64,000 bases of DNA from JASLCR01 sp964384345 (lineage in GTDB: Bacteria; Patescibacteriota; Saccharimonadia; Saccharimonadales; Saccharimonadaceae): the NCBI GenBank assembly GCA_964384345.1, contig CAYLKD010000001.1:160848-224847 (forward strand), given 5' to 3'. Shown in pieces: positions 16,102-24,182 of the stretch; positions within the stretch are counted from its first letter, which is position 1; every line of letters starts with the position of its first letter. The position numbers and the translations under genes were made by a program. The notes under the pieces were generated by a model. The model saw only the letters and a program-made list of their open reading frames with translations. It had not been told where the DNA came from and did not search any database.

Positions 16102-17120
16102 AGACTTGTAACTCCTTCATGGGCAATATCGTTTCGGCTAAATGTCGTGCCGATCAGTAAAACGCAATCGTCTTTTTTGGCACTACGCGACGCTTTTTCG
16201 ACCGCACCTTTGGCGCTCGCCGCCATGTCGATATCAGCACGAGCCGATTGCTCGTCACCGACGACAAACATCCGATCAACCAGCAGCATGGCATCACTGA
16301 TAACTGTTTCATCGGGCATCGAGTCAAACACAACTAGTAAACGGCGCTTCGTCAGGGCTTTCGCTGATTCAATGGCTAATGCTACGGACTCGTTTGTCTG
16401 CGCAGCGTCAAGAATCACGCTGTAGGGAGCATCGTGCGTCAGGACTTCAAAACGTGAGTCCTGCGTATCAATATCAGCAATTCCTTCTTGAACTGCATCG
16501 AGATTGACGCCGAGCACGTACGCGGCGGCAATAGCGGCGGCAATGCAGCTCACATTGGCGTACCCAGTCAGATACGAGGCAACTTCGAGCTTAGTCTGAT
16601 GATCGATAGTCATTTTGAGTTCAGAACCATGGCGGTATAGTTTGACACTATCAATTTTTGCTTCGGCATCGTCAGTCATGCCAAAATTTATCTGTTGGTA
16701 TGGCTCAACGGTGCCGTCAGGCGCGGCGAGTTCAGTCGGTGTAACGACGTGTTTAGGCGATAGAGCTAGTAATTCTTTGGCGACCTCACATTCTCCGACA
16801 GCCAAGACTGTATTGATACGAACCCCGTGTAGTGCACCAGATTTTAAGAGATCGTCCGTCGTCTCGACCAGTACGATTTGGCTACGTCGTTTTTTGATAG
16901 TGCTCATAGCCCGGTAGAAGCTCGTCATAGATTTGTCGATGCCGTCAGTCGCAGATACAGAGGTGACAGATCGACCAGCTTCTTTCAAAATGCCCTCGAG
17001 AAGAAGCATCACCGTGCTTTTGCCGTACGGCCCTGCGACCAAAATCAAGTCAATTCCATTAAGCGGATTACCAAACCGCGCTGAAACTAACTTTGCCTCT
17101 ACTTCCCTCAGTGCTTGCAT
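16098..17120 (-). CDS. Mur-ligase-like paralogue
   Basis: 340 aa from the ATG at 17120; another ATG two codons upstream would lie too close to the -10 box. The layout repeats that of MurE: P-loop LILVAGPYGKSTVMLLLEGI (GPYGKST in place of GTNGKTT), a middle domain with ANVSCIAAAIAAAYVLGVN, then DTQDSRFEVLTHDAPYSVILDAAQTNESV, which matches the VEGRM...VIVDFAHTPDS block. The HEHLDYH segment of MurE is missing. It may ligate a different amino acid or serve as a non-catalytic partner of MurE, with which it overlaps by 4 nt. TATACT lies 8 nt upstream of the ATG, back to back with the tsaD promoter. Confidence 0.75.
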   Translation of the reverse strand: MQALREVEAKLVSARFGNPLNGIDLILVAGPYGKSTVMLLLEGILKEAGRSVTSVSATDGIDKSMTSFYRAMSTIKKRRSQIVLVETTDDLLKSGALHGVRINTVLAVGECEVAKELLALSPKHVVTPTELAAPDGTVEPYQQINFGMTDDAEAKIDSVKLYRHGSELKMTIDHQTKLEVASYLTGYANVSCIAAAIAAAYVLGVNLDAVQEGIADIDTQDSRFEVLTHDAPYSVILDAAQTNESVALAIESAKALTKRRLLVVFDSMPDETVISDAMLLVDRMFVVGDEQSARADIDMAASAKGAVEKASRSAKKDDCVLLIGTTFSRNDIAHEGVTSL

Positions 17121-17166
17121 ATGCATTCAGTATAGCAAAGCCGGAGACATGATACAGTGGTAAAAG

Positions 17167-18282
17167 ATGAAAATACTTGCTATCGAATCAACCTGTGATG
17201 AAACAGCCGCCGCCGTTGTCGAGGACGGTTACTTGCTCCACAGCAATGTCGTGGCTACACAAATCGATATCCACAAGGAGTATGGCGGCGTCGTACCAGA
17301 GATAGCTGCACGCAGCCACCTCGAGGTCATCAATCCGGTCATCAATAACGCTCTAAAGCAAGCCGGGCTTACCTGGGATGACATCGACGCGATCGCCGTC
17401 GCTTATGCGCCGGGTCTCATCGGTTCGCTTCTCGTCGGTACCTTGGCCGCACGCACGCTGGCTATCTTGCACAACAAGCCGCTCTACCCAGTTCATCACG
17501 TTGAAGGGCACGTCTATGCGAATTTCATAACCGCTGTTGTCAGCACAAATCAGTCGCTCGCATCTCTCAAGCTACCGTCAAAACAACCGAAATTCCCGAT
17601 GCTGGCATTGGCTGTCAGCGGCTTGCACTCCCAGCTGATACTTTTTAGAGGTCATGGGGATTATGAATTGCTCGGACAAACGCTTGACGATGCGGTTGGT
17701 GAAGCATTCGATAAAGTCGCAAAGATTCTCGGACTCCCCTACCCTGGCGGTCCATCAGTCGCCGAAGCGGCACTGCGTGGCAATCCAAAAGCCTACCAGC
17801 TGCCAAAAGCAAAATTGGCAGAACCGTATGATTTTTCGTTTTCTGGCCTTAAAACAGCCGTTCTACGGGCAGTCCAACGCGAGGTTGGTGTCGATGTCCG
17901 TTTTCCGTCATTCGAGCTTGCAGCGCGCCTCACAGACACTCAGAGAGACGATTTTGCTGCTAGTTTCCAATACACAGCTGTTTCGACGCTCGTTGAAACC
18001 GCCAAACGCGCGTTTGATGCCTATCAGCCAGCGTCAGTCATCATTGCCGGAGGTGTTGCCGCAAACACTGAGTTACGGCGTCAATTAGCCGACCGCATTC
18101 CTATCGCTATCGAATTTGCCCCAATGCAGCTCTGTACCGACAATGGAGCAATGCTCGGTGCCCTCGCCTACTTTAAAGCTCAGGCTGTCGAACCGACTGA
18201 TCCGCGACTCGTTAAAACTATCCCTTCTCTATCGATGAACGATACCAAATGGGCGCCTAACGCCGAGATAATTGGCGAATAA
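17167..18282 (+). CDS. tsaD: tRNA N6-threonylcarbamoyladenosine synthesis protein TsaD
   Basis: 371 aa. Transfers the threonylcarbamoyl group to A37 of ANN-reading tRNAs. Starts MKILAIESTCDETAAAVVED, has the metal-binding HHVEGHVYANF, the GGPS loop (LPYPGGPSVAEAA), FSFSGLKTAVLR and the late ASVIIAGGVAANTELRR and LCTDNGAMLGALAYFKA. An insertion after HVYANF (roughly 20 residues, rich in Ser, Leu and Lys) explains the length above the usual 340. TACAGT with an upstream TG (extended -10) ends 8 nt before the ATG. The 3' end overlaps the convergent FemAB gene by 26 nt. Confidence 0.96.
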   Translation: MKILAIESTCDETAAAVVEDGYLLHSNVVATQIDIHKEYGGVVPEIAARSHLEVINPVINNALKQAGLTWDDIDAIAVAYAPGLIGSLLVGTLAARTLAILHNKPLYPVHHVEGHVYANFITAVVSTNQSLASLKLPSKQPKFPMLALAVSGLHSQLILFRGHGDYELLGQTLDDAVGEAFDKVAKILGLPYPGGPSVAEAALRGNPKAYQLPKAKLAEPYDFSFSGLKTAVLRAVQREVGVDVRFPSFELAARLTDTQRDDFAASFQYTAVSTLVETAKRAFDAYQPASVIIAGGVAANTELRRQLADRIPIAIEFAPMQLCTDNGAMLGALAYFKAQAVEPTDPRLVKTIPSLSMNDTKWAPNAEIIGE

Positions 18283-19219
18283 CTCGTTTGGTAGTAGGTA
18301 GTAGTGTCTTCCAGACAGAGTACAAAGGCGAAAGCGGTCGATCATAGGTTCCGGCTAGCATCGTTTCGGTACCGTTACTAAAGCCAAGCTTAAATGAACT
18401 AACGCCATCATTGAGAAGACCGTTAAGATCATAGTTCTTCACACCGTGATTCTTGAGATCTCGGATCGCAAACCACTTGAGGAAATAATTAGCTCTCACC
18501 TGCTGTCCTGCTCCATTGACGCCACCATAAAGCTCAAACGATGTCGCATTACTAGTGGCGCACCACAGGAACGAAACAATAGCACCTTCATATACCGCTA
18601 TGTAAATAGGTGAGTGCTCGCCCATCAGGGAGCGTACATCACGGTAGTACGAATCGTCGTGGAGCGCGAAGTGTGCCCGAATCGCGGTATCTTTGTATAT
18701 TGCAAGACATGTTGCAATATCGTCCTCAGACGTGGCTTTACGCACTGTCACGCCGTCCTTTTCGGATTTTCGAATATACTGACGTGTCTTTTTAGACATA
18801 CCAGCCAGTAGTTCCTCTTCCGACTGCTGCAGATCTAACATGACCGTTTTTGGCAGCAATATCGTCTGCTCTGACGCCCGCCATTCACGTGAAAAGTTTA
18901 CTTTCTCGCAATCAGGCTCGACTGATACCATCACTGCATGGAAGGTTTTGTGTATGTACTGGGCAAGTTGGTCATATGATTCATCTGTCCACTTCCCTAC
19001 CGGTCCACGTGGTATATAGGCGATACAGCGAAACGGCCACGGCAAAGCACGGATCAGCACTTGAGCACCAGCCCACGGTTTATCGCTGACTTCGAGTCTA
19101 TAGGCATGCCATCTGTGTTTGGCTTTTACCTCTCCCCAGCCCCATAGCTGTAAAGGATGCCCCTCATTGGCACGAATCTTCGCGTCCCATGTATCTTGAT
19201 CAGTAATTTGTCGTACCAT
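18257..19219 (-). CDS. FemAB-type transferase, second copy
   Basis: 320 aa. Same family as the gene at 12900: IPRGPVGKWTDE, LQQSEEELLAGMSKKTRQYIRKSEKDGVTVRK, YGGVNGAGQQVRANYFLKWFAIRDLKNHG, and DLNGLLNDGVSSFKLGFSNGTETMLAGTYDRPL. Two copies would allow two successive additions to the cross-bridge, as FemA/FemB do in staphylococci. TATAAT (19232-19227 on the minus strand) ends 7 nt before the ATG. The tail is basic (KRVIRQLSRR). The amino acid transferred cannot be told. Confidence 0.88.
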   Translation of the reverse strand: MVRQITDQDTWDAKIRANEGHPLQLWGWGEVKAKHRWHAYRLEVSDKPWAGAQVLIRALPWPFRCIAYIPRGPVGKWTDESYDQLAQYIHKTFHAVMVSVEPDCEKVNFSREWRASEQTILLPKTVMLDLQQSEEELLAGMSKKTRQYIRKSEKDGVTVRKATSEDDIATCLAIYKDTAIRAHFALHDDSYYRDVRSLMGEHSPIYIAVYEGAIVSFLWCATSNATSFELYGGVNGAGQQVRANYFLKWFAIRDLKNHGVKNYDLNGLLNDGVSSFKLGFSNGTETMLAGTYDRPLSPLYSVWKTLLPTTKRVIRQLSRR

Positions 19220-19268
19220 TCCCCCAATTATACCCCTTACATGCTATAATTAGCAGTAATATTACTTA

Positions 19269-19294
19269 GTGCATATGCACTTTTCACGTGAAAA
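19269..19294 (+). promoter_or_regulatory. Two abutting palindromes before valS
   Basis: GTGCATATGCAC (19269-19280) and TTTTCACGTGAAAA (19281-19294) are both perfect palindromes, lie directly side by side and end 2 nt before the valS start codon. A -10 box TATAAT stands at 19245-19250, so they fall in the leader and could be operators or RNA hairpins that hide the start. Confidence 0.6.
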
Positions 19295-19296
19295 CT

Positions 19297-21849
19297 ATGA
19301 AACTAGCCAAGACTTATACGCCAGACCAATACGAACCAACGATTTACGCCTTGTGGGAAACAACAGGTGCCTTCAAACCAACCGGAAAAGGTGAGCCCTA
19401 CAGTGTCATCATGCCGCCGCCAAATGCCAACGGTAACTTACACCTCGGACACGCTTTTATGGCCTATGTCGAAGACATTCTGGTGCGTTTTTATCGCATG
19501 CAGGGCAGGGATGCGATTTACATTCCCGGCGCCGACCACGCTGGCTTTGAAACATGGGTTGTCTACGAGCGAGAATTACAGAAAAAAGGCCAAAGTCGCT
19601 TCGATTTTTCACGTGAACAACTTTATAGCCAAGTATGGAATTTTGTTGAAAAACAACGTGGGAACATGGAATTACAGCTTCGTGCGCTTGGCGCGAGTGC
19701 CGATTGGAGCAAATTGGTCTTTACGCTCGATAAAAAGGTGATTGATACAACCTACAAGACATTCAAAAAATTGTGGGACGAAAATCGTATTTATAGAGGT
19801 GAACGCATCGTAAACTATTGTACGGTTCACCAAACAGGCTTTGCCGATATAGAAGTTGAGCACAAAATGGAGAAGGGAAGTCTATGGAAGATCGCCTACC
19901 CGTCGATCGATACAATGGGCGAAATAGTCGTAGCAACCACGCGGCCGGAGACCATGTTTGGTGATACGGCGATTGCTGTACACCCAGACGATACCCGTTA
20001 TCAAAAACTTATCGGCACGAAAGTAGTCATTCCGATGGTTGGCCGCGAAATCCCTGTCATTGCTGACGAATACGTTGATCCAGCCTATGGTACCGGGGCA
20101 GTCAAGATCACTCCAGCGCATGATCCAAATGATTTCGAAGTAGGCAAGCGTCACTCGCTCGATATCCTCCAAGTGATCGGACATGATGGCAAAATGATCA
20201 ATGTTCCAACGCAGTTCGCCGGACTGACAACACACGAAGCACGTGAACGAACCGTTGCACTACTGAAAATAGAAGAAGCCCTTCGAGGTGAAGAAGCGAT
20301 TGAACATCAGGTTGGCCACTGTTACAAATGTAATAGCGTCATAGAACCGATGGTCCGCGACCAGTGGTTTGTTGATATGAAACCACTCGCAAAAAACGCA
20401 ATCAAAGCCATCGAATCTGGCAAAATTACCTTTTATCCGGCCTCTAAAAAGCAAGCCATATTGCAATACTTGCATGGCATTCGCGATTGGAACCTGAGCC
20501 GTCAAATTCCGTGGGGTATTCCAATACCAGCTTTCCGCAATGAAAACGACCTATCTGATTGGCGTTTCGATGAGCGAGTTGAGCAAGAAAAAATTGTTAT
20601 CGATGGCAAAACATACATCCGCGAGGAAGACACCTTTGATACGTGGTTTTCAAGTGGACAGTGGCCATTCATTACCACCGATTACTTAGATGGAGAAGAA
20701 CTAGCGAAATACTATCCGATTAGTGTCATGGAAACCGGTGCCGATATCTTGTATCAATGGGTGGCGCGTATGATCATGCTAGGTATTGAAGTCACCGGTG
20801 ACGTACCGTTTAAAGACGTCTACCTGCACGGGCTGGTGCTCGATGAACATGGCCAAAAGATGAGTAAGAGTAAGGGAAATGTCATCAATCCGATGGAGAT
20901 CATCGCCGAATACGGCTCCGATGCAGCCCGCCTTGGACTCATCGCATCGCGCAGTGCCGGGCAAAACCAAGCGTTTTCATCGAGCAAAGTCATCGCTGGA
21001 CGTAATTTTTGTAACAAACTATGGAATGTCGCGCGGTTTATAGAAGATAAGCTCGGTGACGACTACCAGCAAAATACGCCGCATCCAGTCACTACAGCCG
21101 ATCACTGGATCATTGATGAATTAAACACTGCCGCTGCTAACATTAGTGAGCAGGTTACAAACTACCGCTTCGCTGAAGCTGGGGAGATCGTTTACCAGAC
21201 ACTTTGGACGAGTCTTGCCGATTGGTATATCGAAGTTAGCAAAGAGCAATTTAACCCGCATGTTTTGTCGTGGGCGCTCGATACAATCCTTCGGCTCGCA
21301 CATCCGTTTGCCCCATTTGTCACTGAGACAATTTGGCAAAGCCTACCATGGACGAAAGACCTACTGATCCGCAGTCAGTGGCCGACGCCACTCGTTGCCG
21401 ATGAGATCGCTGCCGGTGAGTTCCGACGCTTACAAGATCTCATCACTGAAATTAGATTTGTAACCAGTGAGCTACCAGGCAACAAACGCTATGGCTTACT
21501 CCATGGATCCGACGCTCTAATACACGACAACGCGAGCCTTATCATCAAGCTTGCTCGCGTTATGTCGGTCGAGCACACCGATCAACCTAAAGGCTTACGA
21601 CTAGCAAACTCTGGAAGGGAAGCATGGCTCGATGTCGATGCCGATACTCTCTACGAGCACCAGTCAAACCTCGAGGTCCGCCTCGCTGAAGCGCACCAGT
21701 TGGCAAAGACACTATCAATTCGTCTCGACAATCCAACCTACGTCGAAAAAGCACCAGAAAAATTGGTTGTCGAATCGCGCATTAAGCTTGCCGAGATGCA
21801 AGATCGTATCAAGCACTTACAAGCTGAGCTCGATATCATTAAAAGCTAA
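19297..21849 (+). CDS. valS: Valyl-tRNA synthetase
   Basis: 850 aa from the ATG at 19297; a GTG three codons upstream lies inside a palindrome. Class I synthetase with the HIGH motif as NLHLGHAF in PPPNANGNLHLGHAF, the editing domain (ATTRPETMFGDTAIAVHPDD, GTGAVKITPAHDPNDFEVG), WCVD-equivalent QWFVDMKPLAK, DTWFSSGQWPF and the KMSKS loop as DEHGQKMSKSKGNVINP. The end (residues about 785-850) is the C-terminal coiled coil. Charges tRNA-Val and hydrolyses Thr-tRNA-Val. No ribosome binding site is visible. Confidence 0.97.
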   Translation: MKLAKTYTPDQYEPTIYALWETTGAFKPTGKGEPYSVIMPPPNANGNLHLGHAFMAYVEDILVRFYRMQGRDAIYIPGADHAGFETWVVYERELQKKGQSRFDFSREQLYSQVWNFVEKQRGNMELQLRALGASADWSKLVFTLDKKVIDTTYKTFKKLWDENRIYRGERIVNYCTVHQTGFADIEVEHKMEKGSLWKIAYPSIDTMGEIVVATTRPETMFGDTAIAVHPDDTRYQKLIGTKVVIPMVGREIPVIADEYVDPAYGTGAVKITPAHDPNDFEVGKRHSLDILQVIGHDGKMINVPTQFAGLTTHEARERTVALLKIEEALRGEEAIEHQVGHCYKCNSVIEPMVRDQWFVDMKPLAKNAIKAIESGKITFYPASKKQAILQYLHGIRDWNLSRQIPWGIPIPAFRNENDLSDWRFDERVEQEKIVIDGKTYIREEDTFDTWFSSGQWPFITTDYLDGEELAKYYPISVMETGADILYQWVARMIMLGIEVTGDVPFKDVYLHGLVLDEHGQKMSKSKGNVINPMEIIAEYGSDAARLGLIASRSAGQNQAFSSSKVIAGRNFCNKLWNVARFIEDKLGDDYQQNTPHPVTTADHWIIDELNTAAANISEQVTNYRFAEAGEIVYQTLWTSLADWYIEVSKEQFNPHVLSWALDTILRLAHPFAPFVTETIWQSLPWTKDLLIRSQWPTPLVADEIAAGEFRRLQDLITEIRFVTSELPGNKRYGLLHGSDALIHDNASLIIKLARVMSVEHTDQPKGLRLANSGREAWLDVDADTLYEHQSNLEVRLAEAHQLAKTLSIRLDNPTYVEKAPEKLVVESRIKLAEMQDRIKHLQAELDIIKS

Positions 21850-21853
21850 TTGC

Positions 21854-22186
21854 TTAGCAAGCAAGAGGAGTCAAAAAACCTTCGGTTTGATGACCACTTT
21901 TAGTCGCAGCACGGCTCAGTCGGTATTTTTTCTCGTCATTTTGACCAAGCTTTGGTAACTGCGATATATATCGTCCTGCTATATTGTCGACACTAACGCG
22001 TTCGACATGAGTATGCGCCTCGTGAGCAAGCAACATTGCACTTCCTTCGTAGGATGCTGCCGCAACTGGTACTGCGATGGCAAATGAGGTCATAGAATCA
22101 AGTTTGGTGTCGTGCAACGCAAGACCTACGAACGTCATGACGGCGATGAGGGCGGAAATAAGCTTTGTTAAGTTTGAAATATACAT
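21854..22186 (-). CDS. Small protein with N-terminal membrane segments, unknown
   Basis: 110 aa. Two hydrophobic stretches (ISALIAVMTFVGLAL and TSFAIAVPVAAASYEGSAMLLA) precede a soluble, basic C-terminal half containing EAHTHVERVSVDNIAGRYISQLPKL. HEAHTH is His-rich, but no protease or metal motif can be claimed from it. No family recognised. It ends 4 nt from the valS stop (convergent) and has about 75 nt upstream before rlmH ends. Confidence 0.55.
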   Translation of the reverse strand: MYISNLTKLISALIAVMTFVGLALHDTKLDSMTSFAIAVPVAAASYEGSAMLLAHEAHTHVERVSVDNIAGRYISQLPKLGQNDEKKYRLSRAATKSGHQTEGFLTPLAC

Positions 22187-22262
22187 ATCTGTTTGTTTTG
22201 GTTTAGGTGTAACAAATAGATAGTAGCATAAGCTTTACGCATTGTCAATGATGTTGCTCGTA

Positions 22263-22718
22263 CTACACGTGGTGATACTTGCCGCCGGAGAGAATTTCCT
22301 GCGAACGATACAGTTGCTCGACGAGCATAAGCCGTACCAGCTGATGTGGAAAAACAAGTTTTGATAGTGACCAGACTTGATTGGCACGCTGATGTAGTCG
22401 ATCATCCACGCCGTAGGCTCCGCCGATGACGATTGTCACTGGCTTGGCAGTAGAAAAACATTGATTCAATAGGGAAGTTATTTCGGAGTTGGACATATTT
22501 TTTCCAGTTTCATCCAGCAGGAGCACAAAATCTTCTGGACGAGTGCGGCTCAGTATGCGCTCAGACTCTTCCTTGCGCGCCTTAATGCCTTCTAAACTAG
22601 AATGTGGTAAAAGATTCCATATGATATTAAATGGCTGCTTACAGCGTTTCTCGTAACGTTCCAGGCCATCAACAATCCACGATTCATGCTTTTTACCAAT
22701 GGCTATTATAGTGATCAT
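22263..22718 (-). CDS. rlmH: 23S rRNA pseudouridine-1915 N3-methyltransferase
   Basis: 151 aa SPOUT-family enzyme. MITIIAIGKKHESWIVDGLERYEKR at the N-terminus, LLDETGKNMSNSEITSLL, the SAM-binding knot VIGGAYGVDDRLHQRANQVWSLSKLVFPHQLVRLMLVEQLYRSQEI. It methylates the pseudouridine in helix 69 of the large ribosomal subunit. The tip usually ends GxxYH; here GGKYHHV. The start overlaps the stop of the HIT gene (ATGA-type coupling), so the two are one operon. Confidence 0.95.
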   Translation of the reverse strand: MITIIAIGKKHESWIVDGLERYEKRCKQPFNIIWNLLPHSSLEGIKARKEESERILSRTRPEDFVLLLDETGKNMSNSEITSLLNQCFSTAKPVTIVIGGAYGVDDRLHQRANQVWSLSKLVFPHQLVRLMLVEQLYRSQEILSGGKYHHV

Positions 22719-23104
22719 TCAAACCGTAATATATCAGCGACGGCTGCTAGTGCTTCGTGATCAATTTTGCCACGTGATGGCGTTAGTTGCGAGGTCTCGT
22801 TGAAGGGAACAACATGCACGTGTGCATAAGGAACATCAGTGCCAACAACGGCCATGTGCACGTATTTGTATGGCATTACTTCGCGTTGTCGCACAGCGAC
22901 TTTTTTTGCTGTACTCATGACAGCGCTGTAGATCTGTTCATCTAAGTCCCACACAAACACGCTCGGACGAATCTTTGGGATGACAAGCGTGTGTCCTTCG
23001 TTTTTTGGATAAACGTCAAGAAATGCGAGCGTAAACTCATCTTCATATATTTTGTAAGCAGGTACCTCACCGCTGATGATTTTCGTAAAAATAGAATCTT
23101 CCAT
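22715..23104 (-). CDS. HIT-family nucleotide hydrolase
   Basis: 129 aa. Starts DSIFTKIISGEVPAYKIYEDE as in HinT-type proteins, has FLDVYPKNEGHTLVIPK and the active-site triad motif as AHVHVVPF (H-x-H-x-x). Cleaves phosphoramidate or dinucleoside polyphosphate bonds. TATACT ends 8 nt before the ATG at 23104 with no ribosome binding site, so a leaderless mRNA is likely. First gene of a two-gene operon with rlmH. Confidence 0.92.
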   Translation of the reverse strand: MEDSIFTKIISGEVPAYKIYEDEFTLAFLDVYPKNEGHTLVIPKIRPSVFVWDLDEQIYSAVMSTAKKVAVRQREVMPYKYVHMAVVGTDVPYAHVHVVPFNETSQLTPSRGKIDHEALAAVADILRFE

Positions 23105-23154
23105 ATAGTCTTAGTATACGCCACGAAAAAAGGCTCCATTCGGAGTCGTTTTGC

Positions 23155-23173
23155 ATGGCGGAGAGAGAGGGAT
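23155..23173. repeat. Copy of the tRNA-Ser 3' end
   Basis: ATGGCGGAGAGAGAGGGAT at 23155-23173 repeats 23319-23337, which is the CCA, acceptor strand and start of the T-arm of tRNA-Ser(CGA). After it the similarity fades (GAAC follows with two bases missing). It may be the remnant of an integration site or a decayed tRNA. Confidence 0.6.
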
Positions 23174-23283
23174 GAACGCTTCGATGATAGACTACTTCGT
23201 ATTCCATCATCGGCTAAACCCTGTGCAAATCAAAGATTTGACAGGCTTCTGAACCCTTGGCGTTCGAATCGCATTCTAATCTT

Positions 23284-23319
23284 CATAAAAATAGACGACC
23301 AAAAGGTCGTCAATTTTTA
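23284..23319 (-). terminator. Terminator behind tRNA-Ser (CGA)
   Basis: GACGACC (23294-23300), AAAA, GGTCGTC (23305-23311), flanked by A- and T-runs; its outer edge abuts the encoded CCA of the tRNA. Confidence 0.85.
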
Positions 23320-23409
23320 TGGCGGAGAGAGAGGGATTCGAACCCTCGGAACCGTTGCCGGCTCACTTGTTTTCGAGACAAGTCAGTTCAACCACTCCTG
23401 CACCTCTCC
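23320..23409 (-). tRNA. tRNA-Ser (CGA)
   Basis: Minus strand: acceptor GGAGAGG with TCTCTCC, loop CTCGAAA between CTTGT and ACAAG giving anticodon CGA, long variable arm, GGTTCGAATCC, encoded CCA. 90 nt. Confidence 0.95.
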
Positions 23410-23459
23410 CAGCCTCTTGCCAGTATACCAATGATGAGAAGGGGTTGTATACTAGGTAT

Positions 23460-23909
23460 ATGAATGCAATCCAACTAGCAAGCCGTGCCGTGTTTAGTGC
23501 ATATGTTCAGAAGCTACTACGGCCGATCGAGATCGTAACTGCGAGTGTCTTACTGCTATCGGTGGCAGCTGCCGGCTATCTCTCTTCATCTGTCTCTATC
23601 TGGTGGCTATTGCTATTTGTTCCGCTCATCCTCCTAAGTCTGATCGCGAGTGTTATCTGGCTGATCGTGACGGGGTTACTCAGACGATTCACACCAGTTC
23701 AGTCACAGACCCAAAAGAGGGAAGTGCAAAGATTTGTTGGTCTTGTAGGCTCGCACGCTGATTTACTCGGTCTTACAAAATTCGGCCTTATCGTACGCGT
23801 TATTCAGGATGTGATCAGACGTAGTGACAAAAATATCCTCAGTAGCACAATAGATGATTCAAAAGAGCTATCGGCAACATTCAAAAACGTTGTCAATTCA
23901 TTCACATAA
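23460..23909 (+). CDS. Small protein with two membrane helices
   Basis: 149 aa from the ATG at 23460; the open frame continues upstream only because it runs through the tRNA. Two adjacent hydrophobic helices (IEIVTASVLLLSVAAAGYLS and IWWLLLFVPLILLSLIASVIWLIVTGLL) form an N-terminal hairpin, followed by a soluble basic tail with QTQKREVQRFVGLVGSHADLLGLTKFGLIVRVIQDVIRR. No family recognised. TATACT (23448-23453) ends 6 nt before the ATG. Ended by the 46-bp palindrome at 23959. Confidence 0.75.
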   Translation: MNAIQLASRAVFSAYVQKLLRPIEIVTASVLLLSVAAAGYLSSSVSIWWLLLFVPLILLSLIASVIWLIVTGLLRRFTPVQSQTQKREVQRFVGLVGSHADLLGLTKFGLIVRVIQDVIRRSDKNILSSTIDDSKELSATFKNVVNSFT

Positions 23910-23958
23910 TTATTATATAAAAAAAATTATGGCGACAATCGCTTACTCTACCTGCCCC

Positions 23959-24004
23959 GTACCAAAGAAAAAAGAGGAGTATACTCCTCTTTTTTCTTTG
24001 GTAC
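23959..24004. terminator. Perfect 46-bp palindrome, two-way terminator
   Basis: Positions 23959-23981 are the exact reverse complement of 23982-24004 (half-site GTACCAAAGAAAAAAGAGGA plus GTA). It has A/T-runs on both sides of a GAGGAGTATACTCCTC core and can stop transcription from the 149-aa gene and from tRNA-Arg. Its right end overlaps the last six bases of the tRNA gene. Confidence 0.9.
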
Positions 24005-24075
24005 ACCCGGCAGGATTTGAACCTACGACCTCTGCCTCCGCAAGGCAGCGCTCTATCCAGCTGAGCTACGGGTGC
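23999..24075 (-). tRNA. tRNA-Arg (GCG)
   Basis: Minus strand GCACCCGTAGCTCAGCTGGA at the 5' end, anticodon arm CTGCC-TTGCGGA-GGCAG with anticodon GCG, GGTTCAAATCC T-arm, encoded CCA. Bacteria normally encode ACG here and deaminate it to ICG. Confidence 0.93.
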
Positions 24076-24182
24076 GTACCGCATAGAAATTAATCTATGC
24101 AAGTGTAACTTTAAAAGGTACTTTCACTTTAAAAGCGAACAGTTTCAAGTCTATCACAACAGAGGTGGACTGACAAGCGACG

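Noticed and set aside
23155..23320. A further complete tRNA next to tRNA-Ser (CGA)
   Set aside because: Only the 19-bp 3' end matches; no anticodon arm or acceptor partner can be built from the following bases.
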